64,000 bases of DNA. Source: Terriglobia bacterium. Lineage in GTDB: Bacteria; Acidobacteriota; Terriglobia; Acidiferrales; UBA7541. The notes under the pieces were generated by a model that was given only the letters and a program-made list of their open reading frames with translations, was not told where the DNA came from and did no database searches. The stretch lies in assembly GCA_023512135.1 (NCBI GenBank), contig JAIMAG010000002.1, forward strand, positions 248,001-312,000, read 5' to 3'. The position numbers were made by a program, and so were the translations under genes. Every line of letters starts with the position of its first letter. The stretch's first letter is position 1. Shown here piece after piece: positions 25,472 to 34,670 of this stretch.

Positions 25472-25951
25472 TTAGCTGATCGGTGGACTGGTCTGATCTG
25501 CGGCACCGGTCAGGCTCTGCCGAATCACACCGGACTGGTCGGTAAAGAAGTGCCGCGTACCCGTTGTACCGGGCGTGATCGGGTCGGCGTTGATGGTGTA
25601 GGTATCCATGTTGCCATCACTATTGGCGTCGGCCGCGTTGTAGAGAAAGTCGTAGCCGCTCTTGCTGCCGCTCGCCAGAACTTCGTCAATCAAGTCAGCC
25701 CTCGTGCAGTCGGGATTGCCGCCGCTCGCCGGCGGACCCAGTGCCGCCAAGTTCGCCGGGAAACCACCGCACTGGCTCGCGTAGGTCACCGCAGCCGTGT
25801 TCAGCGTGCGGAGCGAACCTACTGCCGAGGCCTCGTTGGCCGCCATCCGCGAACGCAGCAGGTTCGGGATAGCAATCGCCGCGATGATCAGAATGATCGC
25901 CACGACGATCAACAGCTCGATCAACGAAAAACCTTTCTGTTTGTTGCGCAT
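25472..25951 (-). CDS. pilA: type IV major pilin PilA
   Basis: Prepilin of 159 residues. A short basic leader (MRNKQKG) is cut before FSLIELLIVVAIILIIAAIAIP, with the conserved Glu5. The N-terminal helix continues as NLLRSRMAANEASAVGSLRTLNTA, a pattern I associate with pilins of Acidobacteriota and Deltaproteobacteria. A Cys pair (residues 70 and 92) may close a loop. The ATG at 25951 has GGAG 6 bases upstream. Immediate downstream terminator, position after pilSR and the strong ribosome binding site all point to the major subunit. Confidence 0.93.
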   Translation of the reverse strand: MRNKQKGFSLIELLIVVAIILIIAAIAIPNLLRSRMAANEASAVGSLRTLNTAAVTYASQCGGFPANLAALGPPASGGNPDCTRADLIDEVLASGSKSGYDFLYNAADANSDGNMDTYTINADPITPGTTGTRHFFTDQSGVIRQSLTGAADQTSPPIS

Positions 25952-26339
25952 GTTGTCTCCTTCTCGGAATCTTGGACTCCCATCCGGGAAAGCCGTCCTG
26001 GAAAAGGGCACGCCGGCAACCAGAGCCAGCCCGGGAGGTAACCGATAGAGCAAATCTCGTCTAACCTGCTGCCTGTCAGCATTTTGCCGGATGGGGTACC
26101 TCCGCCAAGGCAGATTTTACCATGCTTGTGTACTGCCTTTGCGTGACGGAAATGGCAGTTTCCACCACATCGCCGCGGTGAAAAACACCAGCCGCAGGCG
26201 CCATGATGGACGCCGCTACCTATTTTTGTCGAGCTGGTGCGGCCAGAGCAGTCTTCCCGCATGCCGTGGATTGCGCCGGGCACCGATACGGCCCGGCCCA
26301 GGCAGAAACCAGTGCTACTGGTCTGCACCGAAGGCGAGG
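25952..26339. other. 388-base regulatory region upstream of pilA
   Basis: No gene is visible between the pilR stop and pilA. The region holds a sigma-54-like site at 26123-26137, which would give a leader of about 160 bases. PilR-binding sites are expected upstream of it but I cannot identify them by eye. Confidence 0.5.
26123..26137 (-). promoter_or_regulatory. candidate sigma-54 promoter of pilA
   Basis: On the - strand GGCAG-N5-AAGCA has the obligatory GG and GC separated by 10 bases (consensus TGGCAC-N5-TTGCA). The -24 half matches well and the -12 half less well. The gene upstream encodes a PilR-type sigma-54 activator with an intact GAFTGA loop, so such a site is expected here. Confidence 0.45.
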
Positions 26340-27791
26340 CTATTCGATGCGGTGTTTTTTCAGGTAGTGCCGGAAGCTGTCGTAGCTCATCTTCAGCAGC
26401 CGGGCTGCCTGCCGCTGCACGCCGCCGGATTTTTCGAGTGCCGCCAGGATGAGCATGCGTTCGCGGTCTTCGATCCAGGCCTTGAAGTCGAGCCCGTCGT
26501 CGGGAATTTCCATTGCAAGGTCCGGCTCGGCGGGCCCGGTGGCTTCCGCCTGCGGCGCGCCGTGGAAACGGATTTTCTCTGGCAGCGATTCGGGACGAAT
26601 CATCGGGCTGGCTTCTAGGGCCACGGCGCGTTCGATGGTGTTTTCGAGCTCCCGCACATTCCCGGGCCAGTCATAGGCTTCCAGCAGCGTCTGGGCTTCC
26701 GGCGTGATTCCTTCGACCGGCTTGTTCATCTTCTGCCGGAAGCGGTCCAGAAAATGCCGGGCCAGCAACGGGATGTCTTCGCGACGTTCGCGCAGCGGGG
26801 GCAGATGGATGGGGATGACACCGATGCGGTAGTAGAGGTCTTCGCGGAAACGTCCCTCGGCGATTTCCCGCTCCAGGTCTTTGTTCGTCGCGGCGATGAC
26901 GCGGACGTCCACTTCCACTTCCTGCGTCGAGCCGACCGGCCGCACGCGGCCCTCCTGCAGCACCCGGAACAGCTTCACCTGCATCGCCTGGCTCATATCG
27001 GCGATTTCGTCCAGAAACAACGTGCCGCCGTGCGCCGCCTGGAACAATCCGATGCGGTTTTCCAGCGCTCCGGTGAAAGCGCCGCGCACGTAGCCGAACA
27101 GTTCCGATTCGAGCAGCGTTTCGGGAAACGCGCCGCAGTTGATCGTGACGAAGGGGGCCTTTCGCCGCGGCGAATTTTCGTGAATGGCGCGCGCGACGAG
27201 TTCTTTGCCGGTGCCGCTTTCGCCCGTGATCAGCACGCGGGAATCCTGCGGCGCGATCGTCTGGACGAGATCGAACAGCGCGCGCATCTGCGGGCTGCGG
27301 CCGATGATGTTGTCCAGCCCGGTCAGCCGGCGCAGCTCGCGGCGCAGATATCCGGCCTCGCGGCGCAGCGCGATGTGTTCGGCGGCCTGGCGAACCACCT
27401 GGCGCAGCTCATCGGTCAGTTTGTCGCCTTTGATGACGTACCGATCGGCGCCGAAGTTCAGGGCATCGATCGCTGTTTCCACGCGGGGCACACCGGTGAT
27501 CAGGATGAAGGTGCAGTCCGGCGCGACTTCCTTGGCGAACTGCAGCAGCTCGACGCCGGTGGCGTCAGCAGCCGCGCCGCGCAGGCGAATGTCGCTGATG
27601 ATGATGTCGAAGACCTGCGATTCGATCTTCCGCCGCGCCGTTTCCACATCGGTAGCTGTTTCGACCCGATAGCCTTCTTTGCGAAAGGTGATTTCGAGCA
27701 GCTCGCAGATGGACCGTTCATCGTCCACCACGAGCACATGAACGTTCGTCTCCGCGGCGGCAGCCTTCAGGTTCTGTGTTCCAATGGCCAT
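26340..27791 (-). CDS. pilR: sigma-54 response regulator PilR
   Basis: Protein of 483 residues with receiver, AAA+ and Fis-type DNA-binding domains. The receiver has VVDDERSICELLE and the phosphoacceptor in IIISDIRL. The ATPase has Walker A GESGTGKE, the sigma-54 contact loop GAFTGA, Walker B GTLFLDEIADM and the WPGNVRELENTIERA ending. The C-terminal helix-turn-helix is LEKSGGVQRQAARLLKMSYDSFRHYL. By position next to pilS and pilA it should activate pilin transcription. The ATG at 27791 has GGAG 6 bases upstream; longer in-frame starts up to 27884 lack this. Confidence 0.93.
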   Translation of the reverse strand: MAIGTQNLKAAAAETNVHVLVVDDERSICELLEITFRKEGYRVETATDVETARRKIESQVFDIIISDIRLRGAAADATGVELLQFAKEVAPDCTFILITGVPRVETAIDALNFGADRYVIKGDKLTDELRQVVRQAAEHIALRREAGYLRRELRRLTGLDNIIGRSPQMRALFDLVQTIAPQDSRVLITGESGTGKELVARAIHENSPRRKAPFVTINCGAFPETLLESELFGYVRGAFTGALENRIGLFQAAHGGTLFLDEIADMSQAMQVKLFRVLQEGRVRPVGSTQEVEVDVRVIAATNKDLEREIAEGRFREDLYYRIGVIPIHLPPLRERREDIPLLARHFLDRFRQKMNKPVEGITPEAQTLLEAYDWPGNVRELENTIERAVALEASPMIRPESLPEKIRFHGAPQAEATGPAEPDLAMEIPDDGLDFKAWIEDRERMLILAALEKSGGVQRQAARLLKMSYDSFRHYLKKHRIE

Positions 27792-27905
27792 GGACAGCTC
27801 CGGCGCGTAGCCGGCCGGTTCGCATTCTGACATGCTTGCGGCGCATGCGGGTGGCCGCCGGGCGCGCTGTTGCGTGCCCTGCAACGGGGCGACGGCGCGG
27901 CGCGC

Positions 27906-29522
27906 CTACGCCGCCCGGGGCAGTTCGACGGAAAATTCTGCGCCCCGGCCGGGCACCGAACTCACCCGCAGCCGCCCCCGATGCGCCTGCACAATCTGGT
28001 AGACAATCGCCAGCCCCAGGCCCGTACCCCCGGCGAAACCGGACTGGAACGGCTCAAACAGTTTTTCGGCCACGGCCGGATCGATCCCGGGGCCGGTATC
28101 GCGAAACCGGATGCGCACCCAGAAGGGGTCCACTTCCACGCTGACGCGCAGCGTGCCGCCGTTGGGCATGGCGCGCAGGGCGTTGTCGCACAGATTCCAG
28201 AACACCTGCTGGAGCCGGTTCCGATCGATTCGAGCGCGCGCCGGCACGTTGCCGAAGATGCGTTCGATGCGATAGTTTCCGTTCAGGTTCGGCTTCTGCT
28301 CGAGCAGGGTCAGGGTATCGTCGAGCAGGCTGCGCACATCTTCGACTGCAAACGCGTAGCTTTTCTCGCGGGCATACTGCAGGAAGTCGCTGATGATGTG
28401 ATTCAGGCGCTCCGATTCGCGGCTGACGATGTTCACCAGATGCTTCTCGTCTTCCTCCATCGGTACAAGCCGCGCCAGCTCGCGCACGGCCCCGGCTACC
28501 GCCGTCAACGGCTGGCGAATTTCGTGCGCAATGGCCGAAGCCAGCCGGCCGACTGCCGCCATCCGTTCTTTTGTGGCCACTTCCTCTTCCAGACGCTTCA
28601 GTTCGGTCAGGTCTTGAAAATTGAACACGTAGCCGGTGCGGCGTCCGTCGGCCGTGCGCAGCGGGGAAATGGAAACGCCGAGGTAGCGCAGCTCGCCGCT
28701 GGCGGTGCGGAACTCGAGTTCTTTGCGCGGGGGCACGGCATCCAACGGCACGTCGCTGCCGTCCGGCGCAAACAGACCCGGAAACAGCTCGGCCACGCGC
28801 CGGCCCCGCACGTCTTCCATGCGGTAGCCGGTGATCTCTTCGCCCGCGCGGTTCAGGCGGCGAATGGTGCCATCGAGGTCCGTGGTCAGCAGGCCGCCGC
28901 GCATCGACTGGATGATGTCTTCGGCGAAGGCGTGCAGGTCTTTCAACTGCTCATGCTTCTGCTCCAGCTCCAGGCCCTTGCGCCGCAGGCTCTGGGTGAG
29001 CTGGCTGGCCAGATAGCCGACCGAGAAGAACGCGAAGAAGTTGCCGATCAGCCAGAGCTGCAACGCCTCCTGGGTGGGTCGCTGCAACGCGAAGCTGGGG
29101 ATCTTCTCGAAGTGGGCCAGCTCGACGACCACCGCCAGTACCAGAAAACTGCTCAGCGCCGTCAGATAGGCTCCCGGCCGAGTGAACAGAATCCCGCCGA
29201 CGATGATGACCAGCAGATACAGAGAGACAAAAAAACTTTCGTAGCCACCGCTGATGTACACCAGCGAAGTGACCAGACCGATGTCGCAGCCGAGCTGCAG
29301 CACGGCCTGCCAGCGCGCATCCGCGACCCATCGCAGCAGAATGGCAAAGAACAGAGCGAGGACATACCAGAGCAACAACAGCGGCAGGAAGAGCCGCGGG
29401 GGCAGGGCGAGCAGTTCGAAATCGCGCAGGACCAGAATGATGGCCAGCAGCAGCGTGATCGCGAGAAACCGCACGCGCACCAGCCACCCGAGCCAGTCGC
29501 GCACGTTTTGCGTACTGTCCAT
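27906..29522 (-). CDS. pilS: sensor histidine kinase PilS
   Basis: Membrane kinase of 538 residues. Six hydrophobic segments in the first 200 residues are typical of PilS, which in other species senses pilin levels in the membrane. A PAS domain follows (about 230-335). The HisKA box is [13 protein letters not shown], with Gln where Asn is usual. N, G1 and G2 boxes are [17 protein letters not shown] and [10 protein letters not shown]. The ATG at 29522 starts just before the first helix; no strong ribosome binding site is visible. The frame overlaps the pilC end if extended, which argues for the shorter form. Confidence 0.9.
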   Translation of the reverse strand: MDSTQNVRDWLGWLVRVRFLAITLLLAIILVLRDFELLALPPRLFLPLLLLWYVLALFFAILLRWVADARWQAVLQLGCDIGLVTSLVYISGGYESFFVSLYLLVIIVGGILFTRPGAYLTALSSFLVLAVVVELAHFEKIPSFALQRPTQEALQLWLIGNFFAFFSVGYLASQLTQSLRRKGLELEQKHEQLKDLHAFAEDIIQSMRGGLLTTDLDGTIRRLNRAGEEITGYRMEDVRGRRVAELFPGLFAPDGSDVPLDAVPPRKELEFRTASGELRYLGVSISPLRTADGRRTGYVFNFQDLTELKRLEEEVATKERMAAVGRLASAIAHEIRQPLTAVAGAVRELARLVPMEEDEKHLVNIVSRESERLNHIISDFLQYAREKSYAFAVEDVRSLLDDTLTLLEQKPNLNGNYRIERIFGNVPARARIDRNRLQQVFWNLCDNALRAMPNGGTLRVSVEVDPFWVRIRFRDTGPGIDPAVAEKLFEPFQSGFAGGTGLGLAIVYQIVQAHRGRLRVSSVPGRGAEFSVELPRAA

Positions 29523-29592
29523 CGCGAGTTGCCCGCCGGCGTCTGTGCCGGGCTGTTCTCGGTGACCGGCCCGGTGGGCCGGCCGCGGCCGG

Positions 29593-30804
29593 TTATCCAC
29601 CACCGAGCTTGGCGATCAGTTCGAACAGCGGCAGGTACATGGAGATGACGATGCCGCCGACCACGATGCCCAGAAAGACAATCATGATCGGTTCCATCGC
29701 CGCCAGCAGGTCCTTGACGGCGGCATCGACTTCGTCTTCGTAGAAGTCGGCAATTTTCTGGAGCATGGCGTCCATGGCACCGGTCTGTTCGCCGACGCCG
29801 ATCATCTGGGCCACCATGCTCGGGAAGACTTCCGTTTCGCGCAGCGGGTCCACCAGCGTGCGGCCGGCTTCGACCGCCTTGCGCACATGCAGGATCGCTT
29901 TTTCGAGGACGGCATTGCCCGCGGTGCGCGCCGTGATGTCCAGGCCCTCCAGGATGGGCACGCCGCTGGTGATCAGCGTGCCGAGCGTGCGCGTGAAACG
30001 CGCCACCGCAATCTTCCGCAGCAGCATGCCCACCAGCGGCAGCCGGAGCAGCATCGCGTCGATGGCATAGCGCCCCTGCGGCGTGCCGTACCAAAGCTTG
30101 ATGCTCACTGCCAGCGCTGCAAAGAACACCAGAATGAGCAGCCCGTAGATGCTCCCCACAAAGTTGGATATGGCAATCACGGTGCGGGTGGGCAGGGGCA
30201 GGTCCACGTTCAGGCCCGCGAACAGTTGCGCAAAGATCGGCACCACCTTCCACAACAGCAGCACGATCACACCCACGGCCACCAGCAGCACCGCCACCGG
30301 ATAGACCAGCGCCGATTTCACCGCCCGCTTCAGTTTGACGTTCTTCTCGATGTAGGTAGACAGCCGCTGCAGAATCGTGTCCAGGATACCGCCGGTTTCC
30401 CCGGCCTCGACCATGTTCACGTAGAGATCGTCGAAGACCTTTGGAAAGCGGCGCATCGCTGCCGAAAGTGTGCTGCCCCCTTCGACCGAGCCGCGCACCC
30501 CGCTCAGCACCTTCTTGAACGTCTTGTTTTCCTGCTGCCCGGCGAGGATTTCCAAGCACTGCACCAGGGGCAGACCGGCATCGATCATCACGCTGAACTG
30601 ACGCGTGAAAATGGCCAGTTCTTTCGTGCTGACTCCGCCGCCCACCGTCGGCAGGGCGAATTCCTTGCCCTTCTCTTTCACCCGACTGACGCTGATCATT
30701 TCGCGGCGCAGCATGTCGGTCAGCTCGGCTTTGCTGTTGGCGACCCGCTCGCCCGAGACTTTGATCCCGGCGCGGTTGGTTCCGACGTAGGTGTAAACCG
30801 GCAT
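29593..30804 (-). CDS. pilC: type IV pilus inner-membrane platform protein PilC
   Basis: Platform protein of 403 residues around which the pilus polymerises. Two T2SSF domains are seen: [23 protein letters not shown] with [22 protein letters not shown], and [22 protein letters not shown] with [24 protein letters not shown]. Three membrane helices separate and end them. It is closer to canonical PilC than the GspF-type paralogue at 22329-23540. It follows pilT by about 40 bases in the pilB-pilT-pilC-pilS-pilR cluster. Confidence 0.95.
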   Translation of the reverse strand: MPVYTYVGTNRAGIKVSGERVANSKAELTDMLRREMISVSRVKEKGKEFALPTVGGGVSTKELAIFTRQFSVMIDAGLPLVQCLEILAGQQENKTFKKVLSGVRGSVEGGSTLSAAMRRFPKVFDDLYVNMVEAGETGGILDTILQRLSTYIEKNVKLKRAVKSALVYPVAVLLVAVGVIVLLLWKVVPIFAQLFAGLNVDLPLPTRTVIAISNFVGSIYGLLILVFFAALAVSIKLWYGTPQGRYAIDAMLLRLPLVGMLLRKIAVARFTRTLGTLITSGVPILEGLDITARTAGNAVLEKAILHVRKAVEAGRTLVDPLRETEVFPSMVAQMIGVGEQTGAMDAMLQKIADFYEDEVDAAVKDLLAAMEPIMIVFLGIVVGGIVISMYLPLFELIAKLGGG

Positions 30805-30846
30805 GGCAACTGCCTCCTGCCTGACTGGCTTGGGCCGTGCGCGGCT

Positions 30847-31980
30847 TTACCGCTTCACGGGCTGATAGGAATTCGATGTTCGGGCCGCACCGCTCGGCGG
30901 CGGCGTGGCCACCCCTCGATTGATCATATCCTGCAGCTCATCCGGATTCGACGACCGCGAAAGCGCAGTTTCCAGAGTAATCAACTTCTGGAAGTACGCA
31001 TTGGCCAGCCCCTGGTTGAACGTCTGCATGCCGGTCTGGCCGGTGCCGGTCTGCATCGCGGAATAGATCTGGTGAATTTTGTCTTCGCGGATCAGGTTCC
31101 GGATCGCGGCATTGGGAATCAGAATCTCCATCACCATGACGCGCCCGCGGCCGTCGGCCCGCGGCAGCAGCGCCTGACACAAGATCCCCTCGAGCACCAT
31201 GGAGAGCTGCGCGCGAATCTGCGGCTGCTGGTGGGCGGGAAAGACGTCCACGATGCGGTTGATCGTCGAAACCGCCGAATTCGTGTGCAGGGTCGCGAAG
31301 GTCAGGTGGCCGGTTTCGGCAATGCGCAGGGCCGATTCGATCGTTTCCAGGTCGCGCATCTCGCCGATCAGCACCACGTCCGGGTCCTCGCGCAGAGCAG
31401 CGCGCAGCGAATTTGCAAACGAGTGGGTATCCGAGTGCACCTCCCGCTGGTTCACAAGACACTTCTTGTGCGTGTGCAGAAATTCGATCGGGTCTTCGAT
31501 CGTGATCATGTGCTCTTCGCGCTCGCTGTTGATTTTGTCCAGCATGGCGGCCAGCGTCGTGGACTTGCCCGAGCCGGTCGGCCCGGTCACGAGAATCAGT
31601 CCCCGCGGGCGGTCGCACAGCGTTTTCACCACGGGGGGCAATCCCAGCGCTTCGAAGCTTTTGATCTCCCAGGGAATCATCCGGAACACCGCCGCCACGG
31701 CACCGCGCTGATGGAAGATGTTGCCCCGGAAGCGGGCCAGGTCCTTCAGCCCGAAGGAAAAATCCAGCTCCAGGTTCTCTTCGAGCCGATGCTTCTGGGC
31801 ATCGGTCAGCACACTGTAGGCGAGGGCCTTTGTGTCCGACGCGGTCAACGGCGGCAGGTCGAGCGGACGCAGCTTGCCGTGGATGCGCACGCGGGGCGGT
31901 GAGTTCGTGGTGATGTGCAGGTCGCTGCCGCCCAGCTCGATCATGCGCTTCAGCAGCTCGCTCAACGATGGCACAGCCAT
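30847..31980 (-). CDS. pilT: type IV pilus retraction ATPase PilT
   Basis: Hexameric ATPase of 377 residues that disassembles pilin to drive twitching. Walker A GPTGSGKS is at 133-140, the Asp box MITIEDPIEFLH, Walker B VLIGEMRDLETI and the His box TGHLTFATLHTNSA. The PilT-specific AIRNLIRE motif, required for retraction in studied homologues, is intact in NAAIRNLIREDKIHQIY. This makes it the principal retraction motor; the PilT-like protein at 61262 lacks that motif. It lies 11 bases after pilB. Confidence 0.96.
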   Translation of the reverse strand: MAVPSLSELLKRMIELGGSDLHITTNSPPRVRIHGKLRPLDLPPLTASDTKALAYSVLTDAQKHRLEENLELDFSFGLKDLARFRGNIFHQRGAVAAVFRMIPWEIKSFEALGLPPVVKTLCDRPRGLILVTGPTGSGKSTTLAAMLDKINSEREEHMITIEDPIEFLHTHKKCLVNQREVHSDTHSFANSLRAALREDPDVVLIGEMRDLETIESALRIAETGHLTFATLHTNSAVSTINRIVDVFPAHQQPQIRAQLSMVLEGILCQALLPRADGRGRVMVMEILIPNAAIRNLIREDKIHQIYSAMQTGTGQTGMQTFNQGLANAYFQKLITLETALSRSSNPDELQDMINRGVATPPPSGAARTSNSYQPVKR

Positions 31981-31991
31981 AGCCCCCTCCC

Positions 31992-33707
31992 TTACAGCAC
32001 GGTTTCGCGCAGAACTTCTTCCAGGGTCGTAATTCCATTTTTGATCTTGATCAGGCCGCTGCGGCGCAGGGTGATCATGCCCATCTCGATCGCTTTCTTC
32101 TTCAGCTCCAGCGCCGAGGCGCCGACCAGGATCAGCTCGCGCAGCTCATCGGTGATTTCCATCACTTCGTACAGACCCACGCGTCCCTTGTATCCGGTGT
32201 TGTTGCAGATGCCGCAGCCGCGCCCGTGCATCACCTTGACGGTTTTAGCCTCTTCGGGTGAAAAGCCGGCGTCGAGCAGGGCCTGCTCGGGCACTTCCAG
32301 CACCTCTTTGCAGTTCGTGCAGATGCGCCGCACCAGGCGTTGCGCGCAGATCAAATTCACCGATGTCGCCACCAGGAATGGCTCGATCCCCATGTTCATC
32401 AGTCGGCTGATCGTCGAGGGCGCGTCGTTCGTATGCAGCGTGGAAAGCACCAGGTGGCCCGTCAGAGCCGCCTTGACGGCAATCTCTGCGGTCTCGAAAT
32501 CGCGAATCTCGCCGACCAAGATGATGTTCGGGTCCTGGCGCAGGAAGGCGCGCAGCGCCGCAGCGAAATTCAGCCCGATCTGCTCCTTCATCTGCACCTG
32601 GTTGATGCCCGGCAACTGAAACTCCACCGGGTCTTCGGCGGTCATGATGTTGGTGTCCGGCTGATTCAGCCGCGCAATCGAGCTGTACAGCGTGTTCGTC
32701 TTTCCCGAACCGGTAGGTCCCGTCACCAAGACCATGCCGTAGGGTTTCAGAATGTTCCGCTCGAATTTGGCCAGCGATTCCGGTTCGAAGCCGAGCTTGG
32801 TCATATCCAGCCGAAGGTTTTCCTTGTCCAGCAGCCGGAGCACAATCTTTTCGCCAAACAGAGTCGGCACGGTGGAAACGCGGAAATCGAGCTCTTTCCG
32901 TCTGCCGTCTTTCGAGTACTTCAGCATGATGCGGCCGTCCTGCGGCAGCCGCTTCTCGCTGATATCGAGGCGCGCCATGATCTTGATGCGGCTGGTGATG
33001 GCATCTTTCAAGCGGAGCGGGGGCGTCATCACCGTCTGCAGCACCCCGTCAATCCGAAACCGCACCCGATATTCTTTCTCGTAGGGTTCGATGTGGATGT
33101 CGCTGGCGCCGCGCTTGACGGCATCGGTCAGGATCAGGTTCACCAGTTTGATGATCGGGGCTTCTTCGGCCGCACGCTCGAGCGAGGCCAGATCCATCTC
33201 CTGCTCTTCCGCAGCCAGTTCCAGGTCGGCCTCTTCGCCGGCCAGCTCTTTCATAACATTGTCGAGCGCTTCCTCGGAGGAGGAGTTGCTGTAGAACTTC
33301 TGAATGGCCTCGCTGATGGCGGATTCCGAAGCCACCACGGGTTCCACGTTGAACCCGGTCATGAACTTGATGTCGTCCATCGCGAAGACGTTCGTGGGAT
33401 CGGTCATCGCGATGGTCAGCGTGGAACCCACGCGCGACAGCGGCACAATCTGGTACTGCACCGCCTTGTCCTGCGGCACCAGTTTGATGACGTTCGGATC
33501 GACTTCGTAGAATTTCAGATTGATGGAGGGCACACCGTACTGGCGCGAGAGCACCGACGTGATTTCTTCGTCGGTGACAAATCCCAATTTCACCAGCGCC
33601 GCCCCGAGGCGCCCGCCGTGCCGTTTCTGATATTCGGTCGCCTGCTGAAGTTGCTCCGGTGAAATCAGCTTTTCTTTGATCAGGATTTCGCCCAGACGGG
33701 CCGACAT
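31992..33707 (-). CDS. pilB: type IV pilus extension ATPase PilB
   Basis: Extension motor of 571 residues. The N-terminal MshEN/GspE-N domain (LGEILIKEKLISPEQLQQA and LSRQYGVPSINL) is followed by an acidic linker. The ATPase core carries ASDIHIEPYE, Walker A GPTGSGKT at 330-337, the Asp box TAEDPVEFQL, Walker B ILVGEIRD and LTGHLVLSTLHTND. The zinc cluster is CTNCKEV and CGICNNTGYKG. The ATG at 33707 has AGGAGAAGGT directly upstream; the in-frame extension to 33875 is rejected. A TGT-TAGGTT -10-like element lies about 50 bases upstream. It starts the pilBTCSR cluster. Confidence 0.95.
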   Translation of the reverse strand: MSARLGEILIKEKLISPEQLQQATEYQKRHGGRLGAALVKLGFVTDEEITSVLSRQYGVPSINLKFYEVDPNVIKLVPQDKAVQYQIVPLSRVGSTLTIAMTDPTNVFAMDDIKFMTGFNVEPVVASESAISEAIQKFYSNSSSEEALDNVMKELAGEEADLELAAEEQEMDLASLERAAEEAPIIKLVNLILTDAVKRGASDIHIEPYEKEYRVRFRIDGVLQTVMTPPLRLKDAITSRIKIMARLDISEKRLPQDGRIMLKYSKDGRRKELDFRVSTVPTLFGEKIVLRLLDKENLRLDMTKLGFEPESLAKFERNILKPYGMVLVTGPTGSGKTNTLYSSIARLNQPDTNIMTAEDPVEFQLPGINQVQMKEQIGLNFAAALRAFLRQDPNIILVGEIRDFETAEIAVKAALTGHLVLSTLHTNDAPSTISRLMNMGIEPFLVATSVNLICAQRLVRRICTNCKEVLEVPEQALLDAGFSPEEAKTVKVMHGRGCGICNNTGYKGRVGLYEVMEITDELRELILVGASALELKKKAIEMGMITLRRSGLIKIKNGITTLEEVLRETVL

Positions 33708-33898
33708 ACCTTCTCCTACACCACCCTCTGCCCTCACCCCGCGAGGGAATCCCAACCTAACACAGCCGTCCGTCCCGGCACCTTGGCCGAAAGTACAGGG
33801 GTTTTGAAAGCAGCAACAGTGCTGGAATCGCCGTCGCGCCCGGCAGGGTGTGCACCCGGCTGGCCACACGACCACCTCGGGACCCGGCGAGGCGTGGC

Positions 33899-33928
33899 TT
33901 GACTTGCCCTTCCGCGCGCCTCTATCTT
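33899..33928 (+). promoter_or_regulatory. sigma-70-type promoter of the nth-like/ntrY/ntrX operon
   Basis: TTGACT (33899-33904), 18 bases, TATCTT (33923-33928), then exactly 7 bases to the ATG at 33936. The arrangement predicts a leaderless message. Confidence 0.6.
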
Positions 33929-33935
33929 GTCTGCA

Positions 33936-34670
33936 ATGCGGCCAGCACTTGACTCGGCCCGCCGGCTCGTCGTGCGGGCAGGGGCCGGCGGAACGACGCC
34001 AGCCGATTCATCGCGCCTGCTGCGGCGCTACTATCGCGCGCTCCATGCAGCGCTGGGCCCGCAACACTGGTGGCCGGCGCGCACACCGTTCGAAGTCATC
34101 GTCGGCGCAATCCTCACCCAGTCCACAGCTTGGACGAACGTGGAACGGGCCATCGCCAATCTGCGACGCGCGCGACTACTCACGCCCCGTGCCCTGCTGC
34201 GGGTGCCCCGGGCACGGCTGGCCCGGCTGATTCGTCCTGCAGGGTATTTCCGTCAGAAAGCAAAAAAACTGAAGGCGTTTGTGCGTTTCCTCGATGCCGA
34301 GTACAGCGGGTCGCTGCGACGCATGTTCGCTACGCCCACCGAGGAGTTGCGCGCGCAACTGCTCCAGGTCCACGGGATCGGGCCGGAAACGGCTGACTCG
34401 ATCCTTCTGTATGCGGGCGGCCACCCGGTCTTTGTCGTGGACGCCTACACAAAGCGGATTCTGGTGCGTCACGGCCTGCTCGACGAGCGGGCCGACTACG
34501 AGCAGACGCGCCGCTGGTTGGAAGCGGCCCTGCCGCGCAACGTGCAACTGTTCAACGAATACCACGCCCTGCTGGTCGCGGTGGGCAAGCGCTGGTGCCG
34601 GCCGCAGCAACCGCGCTGCGAAACCTGCCCGCTCGGAAGATTCCTGCCCGCGGCGCACGCACCCGTATGA
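33936..34670 (+). CDS. endonuclease III-related HhH-GPD protein (COG2231 type)
   Basis: DNA glycosylase-like protein of 244 residues. The helix-hairpin-helix is LQVHGIGPETADSILLYA (about 143-160) and the catalytic Asp is Asp169 in VFVVDAYTKRIL. The lysine that makes endonuclease III bifunctional is replaced by Glu (GPETAD in place of GRKTAN). The iron-sulphur ligands are incomplete: Cys-X6-Cys-X2-Cys is present but the fourth Cys is missing. These features fit the uncharacterised endonuclease III relatives with a monofunctional or unknown activity. The ATG of the following kinase overlaps its stop (ATGA), so a repair-like gene is translationally coupled to a two-component system. Confidence 0.82.
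   Translation: MRPALDSARRLVVRAGAGGTTPADSSRLLRRYYRALHAALGPQHWWPARTPFEVIVGAILTQSTAWTNVERAIANLRRARLLTPRALLRVPRARLARLIRPAGYFRQKAKKLKAFVRFLDAEYSGSLRRMFATPTEELRAQLLQVHGIGPETADSILLYAGGHPVFVVDAYTKRILVRHGLLDERADYEQTRRWLEAALPRNVQLFNEYHALLVAVGKRWCRPQQPRCETCPLGRFLPAAHAPV

Noticed and set aside
17219-33707. Secretin (PilQ/GspD) or prepilin peptidase gene among the pilus genes
   Set aside because: No protein in the window carries secretin or PilD-type motifs; they must be encoded elsewhere.
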